Shown here: one piece after another, positions 1 to 7,976 of the stretch
Position numbering within the stretch: position 1 is the first letter of the stretch
Layout of the letters: each line of letters begins with the position of its first letter
From: Pseudonocardia autotrophica
GTDB taxonomy: Bacteria; Actinomycetota; Actinomycetes; Mycobacteriales; Pseudonocardiaceae
Assembly (NCBI RefSeq): GCF_000717175.1
Contig: NZ_JNYD01000046.1
Span: 1 to 34,671 of the forward strand
Direction: 5' to 3'
DNA: 34,671 bases
Position numbers and translations under genes: made by a program
The notes under the pieces: generated by a model
Seen by the model: the letters and a program-made list of their open reading frames with translations, nothing else
Databases searched by the model: none
Told to the model about the DNA's origin: nothing

Positions 1-79
1 CGACCTCGTCTGGGCGCTGCTCCGTGACAACCGCCGCTTCACCACCGAGGCACCGGCCCCCGCAGCCAACGCGGCTTGA
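1..79 (+). CDS. C-terminal end of an IS110-like transposase (partial)
   Basis: An open frame enters from the left edge and ends with TGA at 77-79. The last 25 residues include DLVWALLRDNRRF. IS110-family transposases commonly end with a similar 'VLWAMLRD' helix, and the bases just after the stop (TTGACACGGTCATTGA) resemble the 3' flank often seen behind these genes. Only the tail is visible, so the family call rests on a short match and intactness cannot be judged. If correct, the element's right end lies shortly after position 79. IS110 elements lack long terminal inverted repeats, so the exact boundary cannot be read from one side. Confidence 0.5.
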   Translation, partial: DLVWALLRDNRRFTTEAPAPAANAA

Positions 80-178
80 CACGGTCATTGAAACTCCTCC
101 CGGTTCGCCGAGGTGTCGGTCCTCCGCGGGAGCCTCCGGCGGGAGCGGTCCGCCGACCAGCGACCAAGGTCCCGGTGC

Positions 179-199
179 CCGGGGGTGTTCGTCCCCCGG
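179..199 (-). terminator. Hairpin, likely terminator of the small membrane protein gene
   Basis: A perfect 7-bp inverted repeat, CCGGGGG / CCCCCGG, has a 7-base loop and lies six bases beyond the stop codon of the minus-strand gene ending at 206. There is no U-tract, as is common for actinobacterial terminators. It could also separate the IS end from the chromosomal genes. Confidence 0.45.
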
Positions 200-205
200 C
201 GTGGC

Positions 206-439
206 TCAAGTGGCGGTGTCGGCGACCCTGCCGGTGACCTTGTCCGGGTAGCGCGCCGTGAAGCGGACCGCGACCACGATCGCCACGATTGGGGCGACCC
301 AGTTGAGCAGCAGGTCCAGCAGGTACTGGCTGTCGGTCCCGTCGGCCTGCGCGTCGAGCGCGGCGACCACCACCGCGGCGGCGCCCATCACCACGAGCGC
401 GACGCCCCACACCGCCGAGAGGGTCCGGTTGATCGTCAT
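206..439 (-). CDS. Small two-helix membrane protein, unknown function
   Basis: A 77-residue protein with two clear membrane segments, about residues 9-28 (around AVWGVALVVMGAAAVVVAAL) and 43-60 (LLNWVAPIVAIVVAV), and a short charged C-terminus. No family is recognised. No Shine-Dalgarno is visible before the ATG at 439. The same frame stays open upstream of this ATG and encodes another strongly hydrophobic stretch (LLSIVAGLVPWIVF), so the natural protein may be longer, with a disrupted or non-standard N-terminus. A hairpin follows the stop codon. It is oriented like the DUF4239 gene upstream and separated from it by about 120 bases. Confidence 0.55.
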   Translation of the reverse strand: MTINRTLSAVWGVALVVMGAAAVVVAALDAQADGTDSQYLLDLLLNWVAPIVAIVVAVRFTARYPDKVTGRVADTAT

Positions 440-560
440 GAAGGTGGGGGAGAAGACGATCCAGGGGACTAAACCGGCGACGATCGAGAGCAGGGTGGTC
501 GGGCCCCTGTCGTGCTGCGTGCCGACGCCGGGTCCCGCACATCTGGAGGAGCGGTCCGCC

Positions 561-1352
561 CTACGGGCGCACCTGGATCAGGAGATCGGGGTCGATCGCG
601 AAGTAGCCGGTGAACGGCGCCCCCTGGGCGACCAGGAGCGTCAGGGCGATGGCCATGGCGGTGGCGAGGAGCGCCAGGGCCGTCGCCGCCCTGCGCAGCC
701 GGTCGGCCTGGACGCAGGCCATGGCGGCGAGCGTCGTCACGGCCACGAGGTACAGCGCCGTCAGCCGCAGGGGGTCGATCGACGACGTGCTCAGGACCAG
801 GCGGGTGCGGCGGGCCTCAAGCGCCCGGTCGATCGAGGTCTCGAGGCGGTCCTGGGCCACGCGCTGGCCCTCCGTCTGCACGGGCAGGCCCAGCACGATG
901 CCCTGCACCTCGACGAGCAGCGCGGGGGCGAGGTTCAGCGTGGCCCGTCCACCGCTCATCTCCGGCCACTCGGTGGCGACGTAGCCGTCGATCTGCTCGC
1001 GCAACAGCTGCCGGATCCGCGGCTGCTCGGCGGGGAACGCGCCGGTCAGCAGGTCGACGTCACGCAGGGCGCTGGCCTCCTGGCTCACGGCGGCCGCGGC
1101 CTTGTCGCGGTCGGACCACACGTCGGCCACGAGGAACCCGACCAGGAGCCCGAAGATGAGCCCCAGCGGGGAGAGCAACCCCGGGCTCAGCGGGCCCACC
1201 GCGTCGGCGCGCCCGGCACGGCGAAGCAGGTACAGCACCAGGAGGATGACGCCCGCCGCCAGGTACAGCGCAAGGAAGATCGCCGCGGTGAGCAGCGCGA
1301 TCGAGGTGTCGGCCAGCCACGGGATCACACCGCCCTGCTCGCACGTGATCAT
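561..1352 (-). CDS. DUF4239 (bestrophin-like) membrane protein
   Basis: 263 residues from the ATG at 1352, with GAGG about ten bases upstream. A GTG eight codons later is possible. The architecture is typical of DUF4239: an N-terminal helix (residues about 16-42), a second helix around PLGLIFGLLVGFLVADVW, a soluble central part of about 120 residues beginning with the characteristic DRDKAAAAVSQEASALRDVD segment, and two C-terminal helices. The family is described as bestrophin-like, but its transport role is not established. The gene stands alone on the minus strand between the RsbW-like gene and the small membrane gene, and nothing nearby indicates its function. Confidence 0.8.
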   Translation of the reverse strand: MITCEQGGVIPWLADTSIALLTAAIFLALYLAAGVILLVLYLLRRAGRADAVGPLSPGLLSPLGLIFGLLVGFLVADVWSDRDKAAAAVSQEASALRDVDLLTGAFPAEQPRIRQLLREQIDGYVATEWPEMSGGRATLNLAPALLVEVQGIVLGLPVQTEGQRVAQDRLETSIDRALEARRTRLVLSTSSIDPLRLTALYLVAVTTLAAMACVQADRLRRAATALALLATAMAIALTLLVAQGAPFTGYFAIDPDLLIQVRP

Positions 1353-1445
1353 GCGGGGATTACCTCGGCGGTGCCGCCGTTCGCGTGATGGCGCTCGACC
1401 CCCGGTGACGCGGCGGATCAATCCCGGCGCCTCAGGGCCGGCGGG

Positions 1446-1910
1446 TCACCACCGCGGGACCACGCGGCTGAGCATGGTGAGCGTCCCGTCCGGCCCGGCC
1501 ACGACCTCGTCCACCAGCTCGTGCAGCGGCGACAGGTCCGGTCCGGCCGGCACCGCGCCGCCGCCGGCGACGACGATCCGCAGCCGCCGCGTCCGGTGCG
1601 TGGAGATCGCGGTCGTCCCGATCCGCAGCCCGTCGGGGGCGGACCCGGGGACGAGGGCGTCCCGGCCCGGGTCCAGCGCGTCGACGGCCCTCGCCACGGC
1701 CTTGAGGACGAGCGCGGTCTGCGTCCGCGGCCAGTCGAGGGCCCGCAGCCACTCCCCGAGGAGTGTGCCGACCTGGTCCGACGACGGTGGGTCCGCACCG
1801 GGCGCCGCCGCGAGCCGCCACTCCCCGGCGTTGGCCGTCACCGTGAAGCGGGGTCCGGAGGGGAGGTCCGGGATCGCCGGTCGGGTCGTCGCACTGCTCT
1901 GTTCCAGCAT
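1446..1910 (-). CDS. Degenerate RsbW/SpoIIAB-like (HATPase_c_2-type) protein
   Basis: 154 residues from the ATG at 1910, which has GGAG eight bases upstream. An in-frame ATG at 2012 would add 34 Arg-rich residues of poor coding character. The layout resembles anti-sigma-factor kinases of the GHKL fold: an N-terminal strand pair, a helix LVLKAVARAVDALDPG where RsbW proteins have the E-x3-N box, a strand pair RLRIVVAGGG where they have the G1 box, and a C-terminal helix-strand (LHELVDEV...TLTMLSRVVP). In the E-x3-N position the catalytic Glu and Mg-binding Asn appear to be Lys and Arg, so it is probably not an active kinase. It lies on the same strand just after the kynurenine genes, while phosphatase and STAS genes sit at their other end. 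The fold assignment is inferred from pattern alone. Confidence 0.5.
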   Translation of the reverse strand: MLEQSSATTRPAIPDLPSGPRFTVTANAGEWRLAAAPGADPPSSDQVGTLLGEWLRALDWPRTQTALVLKAVARAVDALDPGRDALVPGSAPDGLRIGTTAISTHRTRRLRIVVAGGGAVPAGPDLSPLHELVDEVVAGPDGTLTMLSRVVPRW

Positions 1911-1945
1911 GGGGCCTGCTCCAGTTGCTGTCGTCTCAACAACTC

Positions 1946-1963
1946 GGCCGGAACCCTCCGGCC
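1946..1963 (-). terminator. Hairpin after the kynurenine gene cluster
   Basis: A perfect inverted repeat GGCCGGA / TCCGGCC with a 4-base loop lies 64 bases beyond the stop of the 3-hydroxyanthranilate dioxygenase gene. On the minus strand it is followed by the T-containing stretch GAGTTGTTG. It is a reasonable factor-independent terminator for the operon and would separate it from the RsbW-like gene. Confidence 0.4.
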
Positions 1964-2026
1964 GTACTGCCCTCCGGGTCTTCCCCGCCCGGCGTCGATC
2001 GAACCTGCTCATCGGTGCGGCTCTGC

Positions 2027-2572
2027 TCACCTTGCCGGGGAGAGCGCCTCCCGGGACAGGGGCGCGCCGTCGGCGTCGGTCAGCGTGGGCAGCGTCTTCT
2101 CGTAGAACTCGGCGAACACCGGCGGCAGGTCCGCGCGGATGTCGCTGACCTGCAGCTCGACCTCGTGCACGAGGGTCGCCGAGCCGGCGGTGTGGGCGTA
2201 CCACTGGAACTTCTCGAGCGTCCCGGCCTTGCGGACCTGCTCGACGACGAGTCCGATCGAGCCCTCCTGCGGCCGCTGCGGTGAGTGCGGGACCCCGGCC
2301 GGGAGCAGCCACGACTCGCCCTCCCGGATGTGCACCGTGCGCGGGCCCTCGTCCGTGACCAGGTGGACGTGGATGTCGCCCTTGATCTGGAAGAACCACT
2401 CCTCGTAGGGGTCGACGTGGTAGTCCTGGCGCTGGTTGGGCCCGCCGACGACCATCACGATCAGGTCCTCGGCCCCCTCGTGCAGCTGCTTGTTGCCCAC
2501 CGGCGGCCGCAGCAGGTGGCGGTGCTCGTCGATCCAGCCGTCGAACCGGACGGGCTCGCTGATCTCGGTCAT
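2027..2572 (-). CDS. nbaC: 3-hydroxyanthranilate 3,4-dioxygenase
   Basis: Opens the ring of 3-hydroxyanthranilate with O2 to give 2-amino-3-carboxymuconate semialdehyde (EC 1.13.11.6). It is a 181-residue single cupin. The start has [15 protein letters not shown], typical of the family. Fe(II) ligands are visible as His and Glu in [13 protein letters not shown] and a second His in [13 protein letters not shown]. Bacterial members usually carry a C-terminal rubredoxin-like metal site made of two CxxC pairs. Here the corresponding segments read [16 protein letters not shown] and [14 protein letters not shown], and the protein has no cysteine at all. The start codon overlaps the stop of the RidA gene (ATGA). 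It supplies the substrate of the ACMS decarboxylase encoded in the same cluster. The name nbaC follows the Pseudomonas nitrobenzoate pathway; haaO is a synonym. Confidence 0.92.
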   Translation of the reverse strand: MTEISEPVRFDGWIDEHRHLLRPPVGNKQLHEGAEDLIVMVVGGPNQRQDYHVDPYEEWFFQIKGDIHVHLVTDEGPRTVHIREGESWLLPAGVPHSPQRPQEGSIGLVVEQVRKAGTLEKFQWYAHTAGSATLVHEVELQVSDIRADLPPVFAEFYEKTLPTLTDADGAPLSREALSPAR

Positions 2573-3012
2573 GTGTCCTCTCTCTGGACGGGCCCCCGTT
2601 CGGGGCGGTACGCCACGGCGGAGATCTCGATCAGCAGGTGGGGATGGGGGAGCTGGTGCACGGCGACCGTCGTGCGCGCGGGGCCGGACTCGTCGAAGTA
2701 CTCGGCGTAGACCTCGTTGTAGCCGCCGAAGTCGTTCATGTTCACCAGGTAGCTCGTGACCGAGACGAGGTCCTCCAGCCCGGCGCCGGCGGCCACGAGG
2801 ATCTCGCGGACGTTCTCGATCACGGCGCGGGTCTGGACGCGGATGTCCAGCGTCGTGGTGCCGAGCTCGTCCGCCTCGGCGCCCGCGAACGTGCCGTCCG
2901 GGAGGCGGCTGCTCGTACCGGAGACGTAGATGAGGTCGCCGGCGCGGCGGGCGTGCGGGAACCGGCCGCGGGGGCGGGCCCGGCCCGGGACCAGGTAGGC
3001 GTCGTCGCTCAT
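2569..3012 (-). CDS. nbaF: RidA-family protein, probable 2-aminomuconate deaminase
   Basis: A 147-residue RidA/YjgF/UK114 protein. The family Arg is in [15 protein letters not shown] and the family Glu in [10 protein letters not shown]. RidA proteins form trimers with the active site between subunits. General members hydrolyse enamine/imine intermediates, while those clustered with 3-hydroxyanthranilate degradation (NbaF/AmnD type) deaminate 2-aminomuconate to 4-oxalocrotonate. The subfamily call rests on context: ATGA overlaps join it to kynurenine monooxygenase upstream and to the dioxygenase downstream. The dehydrogenase that would make 2-aminomuconate is not in this window. A general housekeeping RidA role is the alternative. 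Confidence 0.8.
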   Translation of the reverse strand: MSDDAYLVPGRARPRGRFPHARRAGDLIYVSGTSSRLPDGTFAGAEADELGTTTLDIRVQTRAVIENVREILVAAGAGLEDLVSVTSYLVNMNDFGGYNEVYAEYFDESGPARTTVAVHQLPHPHLLIEISAVAYRPERGPVQREDT

Positions 3013-4346
3013 GACCGCACCCTCCTGAGCGTGGCCGCGGCAGCGGCCGCGCCGGTGGCTGCGCCCAGGGCGACCGCGCCGGCGATCCGGTCCTGCCGGC
3101 GGATGCGGCCGTCGATCTCGGAGTAGGGCACCGTCGTGAAGGAGACGAGCTCGTAGCGGGACACGTACCCGGGCACGGCCCGCTCCAGCGCGTGCCGGGC
3201 CCGCGCGGTCCAGCGGAACACCGGCGAGTTCACCCGGTCGCTCATCTCGACGAAGTTCTCCAGGGCCATGTCCGCGATCGCCTCGGCGTTGGCCTTGCGC
3301 CGCTCCTGGTACCGCGGCAGCGCGCGGGCGAGGTCCCCGCCGGCCGCGTCGAGGCAGCGGTCGAGCTCCACGCAGTCCTCGAACGCGCAGTTCGCGCCCT
3401 GCCCGAAGAACGGGACGATGGCGTGCGCCGCGTCGCCGAGCAGCGCCACCCGGCCCCGCACCCACGGCGCGCAGCGGATCGTGACCAGCGAGCCGACCGG
3501 GTTGCGCAGGAAGTCCTCGACCAGCCGCGGCATCAGCGGCACGGCGTCGGGGTACTGCGCGGCGAAGTACGCGGTGACCGCCTCGGGGGTGTCGAGCGCG
3601 GCGAACCCGCCCGGCCCCGCCTTCGGCCAGAACAGGGTGCAGGTGAAGGAGCGGTCGGTGTTCGGCAGCGCGATCATCATCGACGACCCGCGCGGCCAGA
3701 TGTGCAGCGAGCCGGGGTCGAGCGCGAAGTCCCCGCCCGGGGTGGGCGGGATCTCCAGCTCCTTGTACCCGTGCGGGAGGAAGTCCTGCCGGAAGTCGAA
3801 CCCCTCGCTGAACTGCAGCGACCGGCGGACGGCCGACCAGGCGCCGTCGGCCCCGATCACGACGTCGGCCTGCCGGGTGCCGCCCTCGGCGAAGGTCAGC
3901 GTGCCGGTGTCCGCGTCGACGGCGGTCAGCCGGTGCTCGAAGTGGAGCGTCACGTCGGCGGTCTTCTCGGCGCAGTCCAGCAGGGCGTGGTTGAGCCGGG
4001 CCCGGCCGATCGAGTTGATCGCCCGGGTGCCGTCCGCGGAGTAGGACTGGAAGCCCAGCGCGCCGCGGACCGGGTGCAGTGTCCGGCCCCGCATCGGGAG
4101 GGCCTCGGCCAGCGCCTGGTCCGCGAGCCCGACCCGGTCGAGCGCGTCGAGCCCGCGGGCGGAGATCGCGAGGTTGATCGAGCGGCCGCGCTCCGCCCCG
4201 GCGGTGCGCGGGTCCGCGCGCCGCTCGTAGAGGTCGACGGCGATGCCGCGCCGGCCGAGCAGGGCCGCGAGCAGGCAGCCGGCCAGCCCGGCCCCCACCA
4301 CGGCGACCCGTTCGACGGGCGCGCCCGCCCAGGTCGGATCAGGCAT
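3009..4346 (-). CDS. kmo: Kynurenine 3-monooxygenase
   Basis: FAD- and NADPH-dependent hydroxylation of L-kynurenine to 3-hydroxykynurenine (EC 1.14.13.9). 445 residues, the usual length. The Rossmann motif [21 protein letters not shown] is near the N-terminus, [16 protein letters not shown] is the family signature near residue 60, and the second FAD motif [19 protein letters not shown] is near residue 300. The C-terminal 30 residues include an Ala-rich apolar segment ([18 protein letters not shown]), loosely recalling the membrane-associated tail of eukaryotic KMO. The ATG at 4346 is preferred over the GTG directly before it. The start overlaps the kynureninase stop by eight bases and the stop overlaps the RidA start (ATGA), so translation is probably coupled. 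Confidence 0.95.
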   Translation of the reverse strand: MPDPTWAGAPVERVAVVGAGLAGCLLAALLGRRGIAVDLYERRADPRTAGAERGRSINLAISARGLDALDRVGLADQALAEALPMRGRTLHPVRGALGFQSYSADGTRAINSIGRARLNHALLDCAEKTADVTLHFEHRLTAVDADTGTLTFAEGGTRQADVVIGADGAWSAVRRSLQFSEGFDFRQDFLPHGYKELEIPPTPGGDFALDPGSLHIWPRGSSMMIALPNTDRSFTCTLFWPKAGPGGFAALDTPEAVTAYFAAQYPDAVPLMPRLVEDFLRNPVGSLVTIRCAPWVRGRVALLGDAAHAIVPFFGQGANCAFEDCVELDRCLDAAGGDLARALPRYQERRKANAEAIADMALENFVEMSDRVNSPVFRWTARARHALERAVPGYVSRYELVSFTTVPYSEIDGRIRRQDRIAGAVALGAATGAAAAAATLRRVRS

Positions 4347-5700
4347 CACGCCGCTCCCCGGGGCCGGTCGACGGGACTCCGGACGACAGGGTTCTGTACG
4401 ACAGGGTTCCGGACGACAGGACGGCGGCCAGCGCGGTCGCGGCCCGCCAGGCGTCGTGGTGGGTGCAGTAGAGCGGGACCGGCGCGAAGCGGACGACGTC
4501 GGGCGGACGGGCGTCGGCGACCACCCCGTGCTCGTGGCGCAGCCGCGCGCAGACCTCCGCGGCGGTGGTCCCCGCGACGCGCACCGACAGCTGGCACCCC
4601 CGGCGCTGCGGGTCGGCGGGCGTGATCACCCGCGCGGGCAGGTCCGCGCAGACCGTGGCCAGCAGGTCGGCGAGGTAGCCGGTGAGCCGGATGCTGCGTT
4701 CCCGCAGGGCCGCGATCCCGACCTCGTCGAACAGGCGCAGGGAGACCAGGACCGGTGCCATCGCGAGGATCGGCGGGTTGGACAGCTGCCACGAGTCCGC
4801 CGTGTCGACGGGATCGACGTCGGGGCCCATGGCGAAGCGGGTCGCGGGATCGGTGCTCCACCAGCCCTGCAGCTTCGGCAGGCTCCGGTCCGTGAGGTGC
4901 CGCTCGTGCACGAAGCACCCGGCGACCGCGCCCGGCCCGGCGTTGACGTACTTGTAGTGGCACCACGCGGCCCAGTCGACGCCCCAGTCGTGCAGCCGCA
5001 GCGGGACGTTGCCGACCGCGTGCGCCAGGTCCCAGCCCACGACGGCGCCCGCCGCCCGGCCGGCGGCGGTGATCGCGGGGATGTCCATCAGCTCGCCGGT
5101 CAGGTAGTTGACGCCGCCGAGCAGCACCAGCGCGACCCGGTGGCCCTCGCGGCGCAGGAACGCCAGCACGTCCCCGGTGCGCAGGCAGTCCTCGCCCGGC
5201 CGCGGGCGGAGCCGGACGACCGCCCGGCCGGGGTCGAGCCCGTGCAGCCGGGCCTGGCTCTGCACGGCGTAGGAGTCCGAGGGGAACGTGGTGTCCTCGA
5301 CGACGATCGCGTACCGCTCCGGGGTCGGCCGGTAGAAGCTGATCATCATCAGGTGCAGGTCGACGGTCAGCGAGTTCATCACGACGGTCTCGGCGGGCAG
5401 GGCGCCGACGAGCCGGGCGGCGGGGTCGCGCAGGAACTCGTGGTACGGCTTCCACGGCCGCCCGGCCTCGAGGTGGCCCTCGACCCCGAGCCGCGCCCAG
5501 TCGGCCAGCTCCTGCTCGACCGCCGCCCGGGTGCCGCGCGGCTGGAGCCCGAGCGAGTTGCCGGCCAGGTAGGCGGTCTCGGTGAAGGCGCCGCCGGTGG
5601 CCGGCGGCACGTGGAAGTCGGCCCGCCGCGGGGGCAGCGGGTCGACGGCGTCGAGGTGGTGCGCGTGCGCCTCGTCCACCGGGCGCACGACGGTGCTCAT
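4339..5700 (-). CDS. kynU: Kynureninase
   Basis: PLP-dependent hydrolysis of 3-hydroxykynurenine (or kynurenine) to 3-hydroxyanthranilate (or anthranilate) plus alanine (EC 3.7.1.3). 453 residues. Seen: AYLAGNSLGLQPRGT near the N-terminus, the PLP-binding DLAHAVGNVPLRLHDW segment, and the Schiff-base lysine in CHYKYVNAGPGAVAG. The C-terminal 25-30 residues (LSSGTLSYRTLSSGV and onward) are not part of the enzyme fold and come from an imperfect 15-bp tandem repeat. The start overlaps the decarboxylase stop (ATGA). Confidence 0.95.
   Translation of the reverse strand: MSTVVRPVDEAHAHHLDAVDPLPPRRADFHVPPATGGAFTETAYLAGNSLGLQPRGTRAAVEQELADWARLGVEGHLEAGRPWKPYHEFLRDPAARLVGALPAETVVMNSLTVDLHLMMISFYRPTPERYAIVVEDTTFPSDSYAVQSQARLHGLDPGRAVVRLRPRPGEDCLRTGDVLAFLRREGHRVALVLLGGVNYLTGELMDIPAITAAGRAAGAVVGWDLAHAVGNVPLRLHDWGVDWAAWCHYKYVNAGPGAVAGCFVHERHLTDRSLPKLQGWWSTDPATRFAMGPDVDPVDTADSWQLSNPPILAMAPVLVSLRLFDEVGIAALRERSIRLTGYLADLLATVCADLPARVITPADPQRRGCQLSVRVAGTTAAEVCARLRHEHGVVADARPPDVVRFAPVPLYCTHHDAWRAATALAAVLSSGTLSYRTLSSGVPSTGPGERRDA
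4366..4425. repeat. 15-bp tandem repeat at the 3' end of kynU
   Basis: Three 15-base units start at 4381, 4396 and 4411 (GGACGACAGGGTTCT, GTACGACAGGGTTCC, GGACGACAGGACGGC). A weaker fourth unit is at 4366-4380 (GGTCGACGGGACTCC, about 11 of 15 matching). The unit length keeps the kynU frame and encodes the pentapeptide-like tail LSSGT-LSYRT-LSSGV-PSTGP. A similar 15-bp repeat occurs in the lipase gene at 25594-25668. Confidence 0.75.
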
Positions 5701-6695
5701 CCCGCCCCCTCGCGTGCCGGCCGGCCGAGGAACTCCTCGGCGTTGCCGCCCAGCAGGAGGTCCCGCTGGTCCGCGGTGAGGAAGGAGGCGCCGCGGATCA
5801 GCGACCCGGGCGCCTGCTCGCCGAGCGGGTACGGGTAGTCGGTGCCGAGCAGGACCCGCTCGGCGCCGAGGGTGTCGACCAGCAGCCGCAGCGCCCGCTC
5901 GTCGAACACCACCGAGTCGACGAGGAACCGGTCGAGGTAGCCCGAGGGCGGCAGCGTCGAGGTGCCGACGACGTCGTGCCGCTCCCGCCAGGCGTTGTCC
6001 GTCCGGCCGATCCAGAAGGGGAACGAGCCGCCGCCGTGGGCGAAGCAGATCCGCAGCTCCGGGCCGATCCGGTCGAACACCCCGCCCAGCACCAGCGCCA
6101 GCAGCGACAGGTGGGTCTCGGCGGGCATCCCGACCAGCCACTGCGCCATCCACCGGGCGGTCCGCGGCGACTCCGGCATGTCCCAGGGGTGCACGAACAC
6201 CGGGACGCCGAGGGCGGCGGCGTGCTGCAGGAACGTCACGACGCCGGCGTCGTCGAGGTCGCGGTCGCCGACGTGGTTGCCGATCTCGACGCCCACGTGC
6301 CCGGCCGCCACGGCCCGGTCCAGCTCGCGGCACGCCGCGTCCGTGTCCTGCAGCGGGACCTGGCAGAAGGGCATCAGCCGGCCCGGTGCGCCGGCGGCGA
6401 TCTCCAGCGCGAGGTCGTTGAACACCGCGGCGGTGCCGGCCGCGGCGCCGGCCTCCTGGTCGTAGGAGAAGAACACCGGCGTGGGGGAGAGGACCTGCCG
6501 GTCCACGCCGTGGGCGTCCATGTGGGCCAGCCGCACGTCGGCGTTCCAGGCCGAGTCCGTGATCGCGCGGAACGGGCGCTCGCCGAGCAGGATCGTCGCG
6601 GTGGCGGGGCCGTCGACCCGCAGCGACGGCCGTGGGCCGGTGCCGGGCAGGTCGGGCCAGCCCCGCGGGACGTAGTGGGTGTGGACGTCCGTCAC
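5697..6695 (-). CDS. nbaD: 2-amino-3-carboxymuconate-6-semialdehyde decarboxylase (ACMSD)
   Basis: A zinc-dependent amidohydrolase-fold enzyme (EC 4.1.1.45) that decarboxylates ACMS to 2-aminomuconate semialdehyde. This diverts carbon from quinolinate/NAD synthesis into degradation. 332 residues from the GTG at 6695; a GTG at 6704 is also possible. Metal ligands expected in the family are visible: HxH in TDVHTHYVP, His in VFVHPWDMP, His in RICFAHGGGSFPFW and Asp in LLGTDYPYP. Its stop overlaps the kynureninase start, and its start is 14 bases past the dioxygenase stop. Its presence indicates that the cluster is catabolic rather than NAD-biosynthetic. Confidence 0.93.
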   Translation of the reverse strand: MTDVHTHYVPRGWPDLPGTGPRPSLRVDGPATATILLGERPFRAITDSAWNADVRLAHMDAHGVDRQVLSPTPVFFSYDQEAGAAAGTAAVFNDLALEIAAGAPGRLMPFCQVPLQDTDAACRELDRAVAAGHVGVEIGNHVGDRDLDDAGVVTFLQHAAALGVPVFVHPWDMPESPRTARWMAQWLVGMPAETHLSLLALVLGGVFDRIGPELRICFAHGGGSFPFWIGRTDNAWRERHDVVGTSTLPPSGYLDRFLVDSVVFDERALRLLVDTLGAERVLLGTDYPYPLGEQAPGSLIRGASFLTADQRDLLLGGNAEEFLGRPAREGAG

Positions 6696-6709
6696 CGGGG
6701 CCACGCGCC

Positions 6710-7570
6710 TCACCGGCCGATCTCGGTGCGGACGGCGTAGAGCTCCGGGAAGAAGGTCAGCGACAGGGCCTCCCGCAGGAACGCGACCCCGCTCGACCCG
6801 CCCGTGCCCCGCTTGAACCCGATCGTCCGCTCGACGGTCTTGAGGTGGCGGAAGCGCCAGAGCTGGAAGTTCTCCTCGATGTCGACCAGCTCCTCGCACG
6901 TCTCGTACTCGGCCCAGTGGTCGTGCGGCGCCTCGTAGACCTGCCGGAACACCTCGACCAGGCCTTCGTCGAAGGTGTGCGCGCGGCGGACGTCGCGCTC
7001 GAGCAGGTGCACGGGGACCGCGTGCCCCCGCCGGGCGAGGTAGCGGAGGAACTCGTCGTAGAGGCTGGGCGCCTCGAGCAGCTCCTGCAGCAGCGCGCGG
7101 GCGTCCGGGTCGTGCGCGAACACCTCGATGATCTCGACGTTCTTGTTGCCGAGCGCGAACTCCACCGCGCGGTACTGGTGGGACTGGAAGCCCGACGACG
7201 GGCCGAGCACCGGCCGGAACTCGGCGTACTCGGCGGGGGTCAGGGTGGCCAGCACGGACCACTGGTCGGTGAGCGTGCGCTGCACGTGCTTGATCCGGGC
7301 GAGCTGCTTGAGGGCGAGGGCCAGGTCGTCCGCCGCGATGTTGCGCATCGCGGCGCGCAGCTCGTGCAGGACGAGTTTGAGCCACAGCTCCGAGGTCTGG
7401 TGCTGGATGATGAACAACATCTCGTCGTGGTGCGGCGGGTCGCTCAACGGGTGCTGCGCGTCGAGCAGCCGGTCGAGGCACAGGTAGGAGCGGTAGGAGG
7501 TCGTCGTCCGGAGGTCCCGGACGATGTCCGCCTCCAGCGACCGCGTGTTGCCCGCCGGTGGCGACGTCAT
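6710..7570 (-). CDS. kynA: Tryptophan 2,3-dioxygenase
   Basis: A heme enzyme that oxidises L-tryptophan to N-formylkynurenine (EC 1.13.11.11), the first and committing step. 286 residues. The distal-pocket motif [13 protein letters not shown] lies near residue 65. The C-terminal [19 protein letters not shown] carries the axial heme His and the substrate-binding GTGG loop. The ATG at 7570 has GGGGAG five bases upstream. It is the first kynurenine gene in transcription order and follows the STAS gene after 49 bases, which contain a small hairpin. Confidence 0.96.
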   Translation of the reverse strand: MTSPPAGNTRSLEADIVRDLRTTTSYRSYLCLDRLLDAQHPLSDPPHHDEMLFIIQHQTSELWLKLVLHELRAAMRNIAADDLALALKQLARIKHVQRTLTDQWSVLATLTPAEYAEFRPVLGPSSGFQSHQYRAVEFALGNKNVEIIEVFAHDPDARALLQELLEAPSLYDEFLRYLARRGHAVPVHLLERDVRRAHTFDEGLVEVFRQVYEAPHDHWAEYETCEELVDIEENFQLWRFRHLKTVERTIGFKRGTGGSSGVAFLREALSLTFFPELYAVRTEIGR

Positions 7571-7592
7571 CGGTGCTCCCCGGGGTGGTGGT

Positions 7593-7609
7593 CCGGCGCC
7601 CTGCGCCGG
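7593..7609 (-). promoter_or_regulatory. Hairpin between the STAS and kynA genes
   Basis: A perfect 7-bp stem CCGGCGC / GCGCCGG with a 3-base loop lies in the 49-base gap between the STAS stop and the kynA start. It could terminate or attenuate read-through from the signalling genes into the catabolic genes. It has no U-tract, and such stems are common by chance at this GC content. Confidence 0.3.
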
Positions 7610-7619
7610 GCCGTGGCGG

Positions 7620-7976
7620 TCAGGTCCGTGCGCCGGGCGCGGTCTCGCCGACGGGAGGCGGCGGGAGCACGTCGAGCTTCTCCACCAGGCCGAGGGCCTG
7701 GAACACGCGCAGCGCGGGACCGGTGCCCAGCCGCACCGCGACCCGCCGCCCCTCGGCGCGGGCGCGCTCCCGGGCGAGCAGCACCAGCCGCACGCCCGAC
7801 GAGTCGACGAACTCCAGCTGCGAGAGGTCCACGACCAGCAGCCGGGGCCGGTCCCGCTCGGCCTCCTCGACCCGGTGCATCGCGTGGTCGAGGGTGGCGA
7901 TGTCGAGCTCGCCGTGGAGGACCACCTCGGCGACGGCGGGGACCCCCGGCTCCCGCTCGTCCGGGACGGGGTTCAC
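7620..7976 (-). CDS. STAS-domain anti-sigma-factor antagonist
   Basis: 118 residues from a GTG that overlaps the phosphatase stop (GTGA). The whole protein is one STAS domain. It starts with [20 protein letters not shown] and contains the signature [20 protein letters not shown], whose Ser is the expected phosphorylation site of RsbV/SpoIIAA-type proteins. In partner switching, the unphosphorylated form binds an RsbW-type kinase and frees the sigma factor. The C-terminus has a short Pro-rich tail. The coupled upstream phosphatase is the obvious candidate for its dephosphorylation (inference). Confidence 0.88.
   Translation of the reverse strand: MNPVPDEREPGVPAVAEVVLHGELDIATLDHAMHRVEEAERDRPRLLVVDLSQLEFVDSSGVRLVLLARERARAEGRRVAVRLGTGPALRVFQALGLVEKLDVLPPPPVGETAPGART

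Noticed and set aside
258..1388. Long plus-strand open frame opposite the DUF4239 gene
   Set aside because: Arg/Gly/Gln-rich low-complexity translation, typical of antisense frames in GC-rich DNA. The minus-strand frame has the membrane pattern and family signature.
4366..4425. CRISPR-like repeats
   Set aside because: Units are contiguous 15-mers without spacers and lie inside a coding frame. No cas genes are present.
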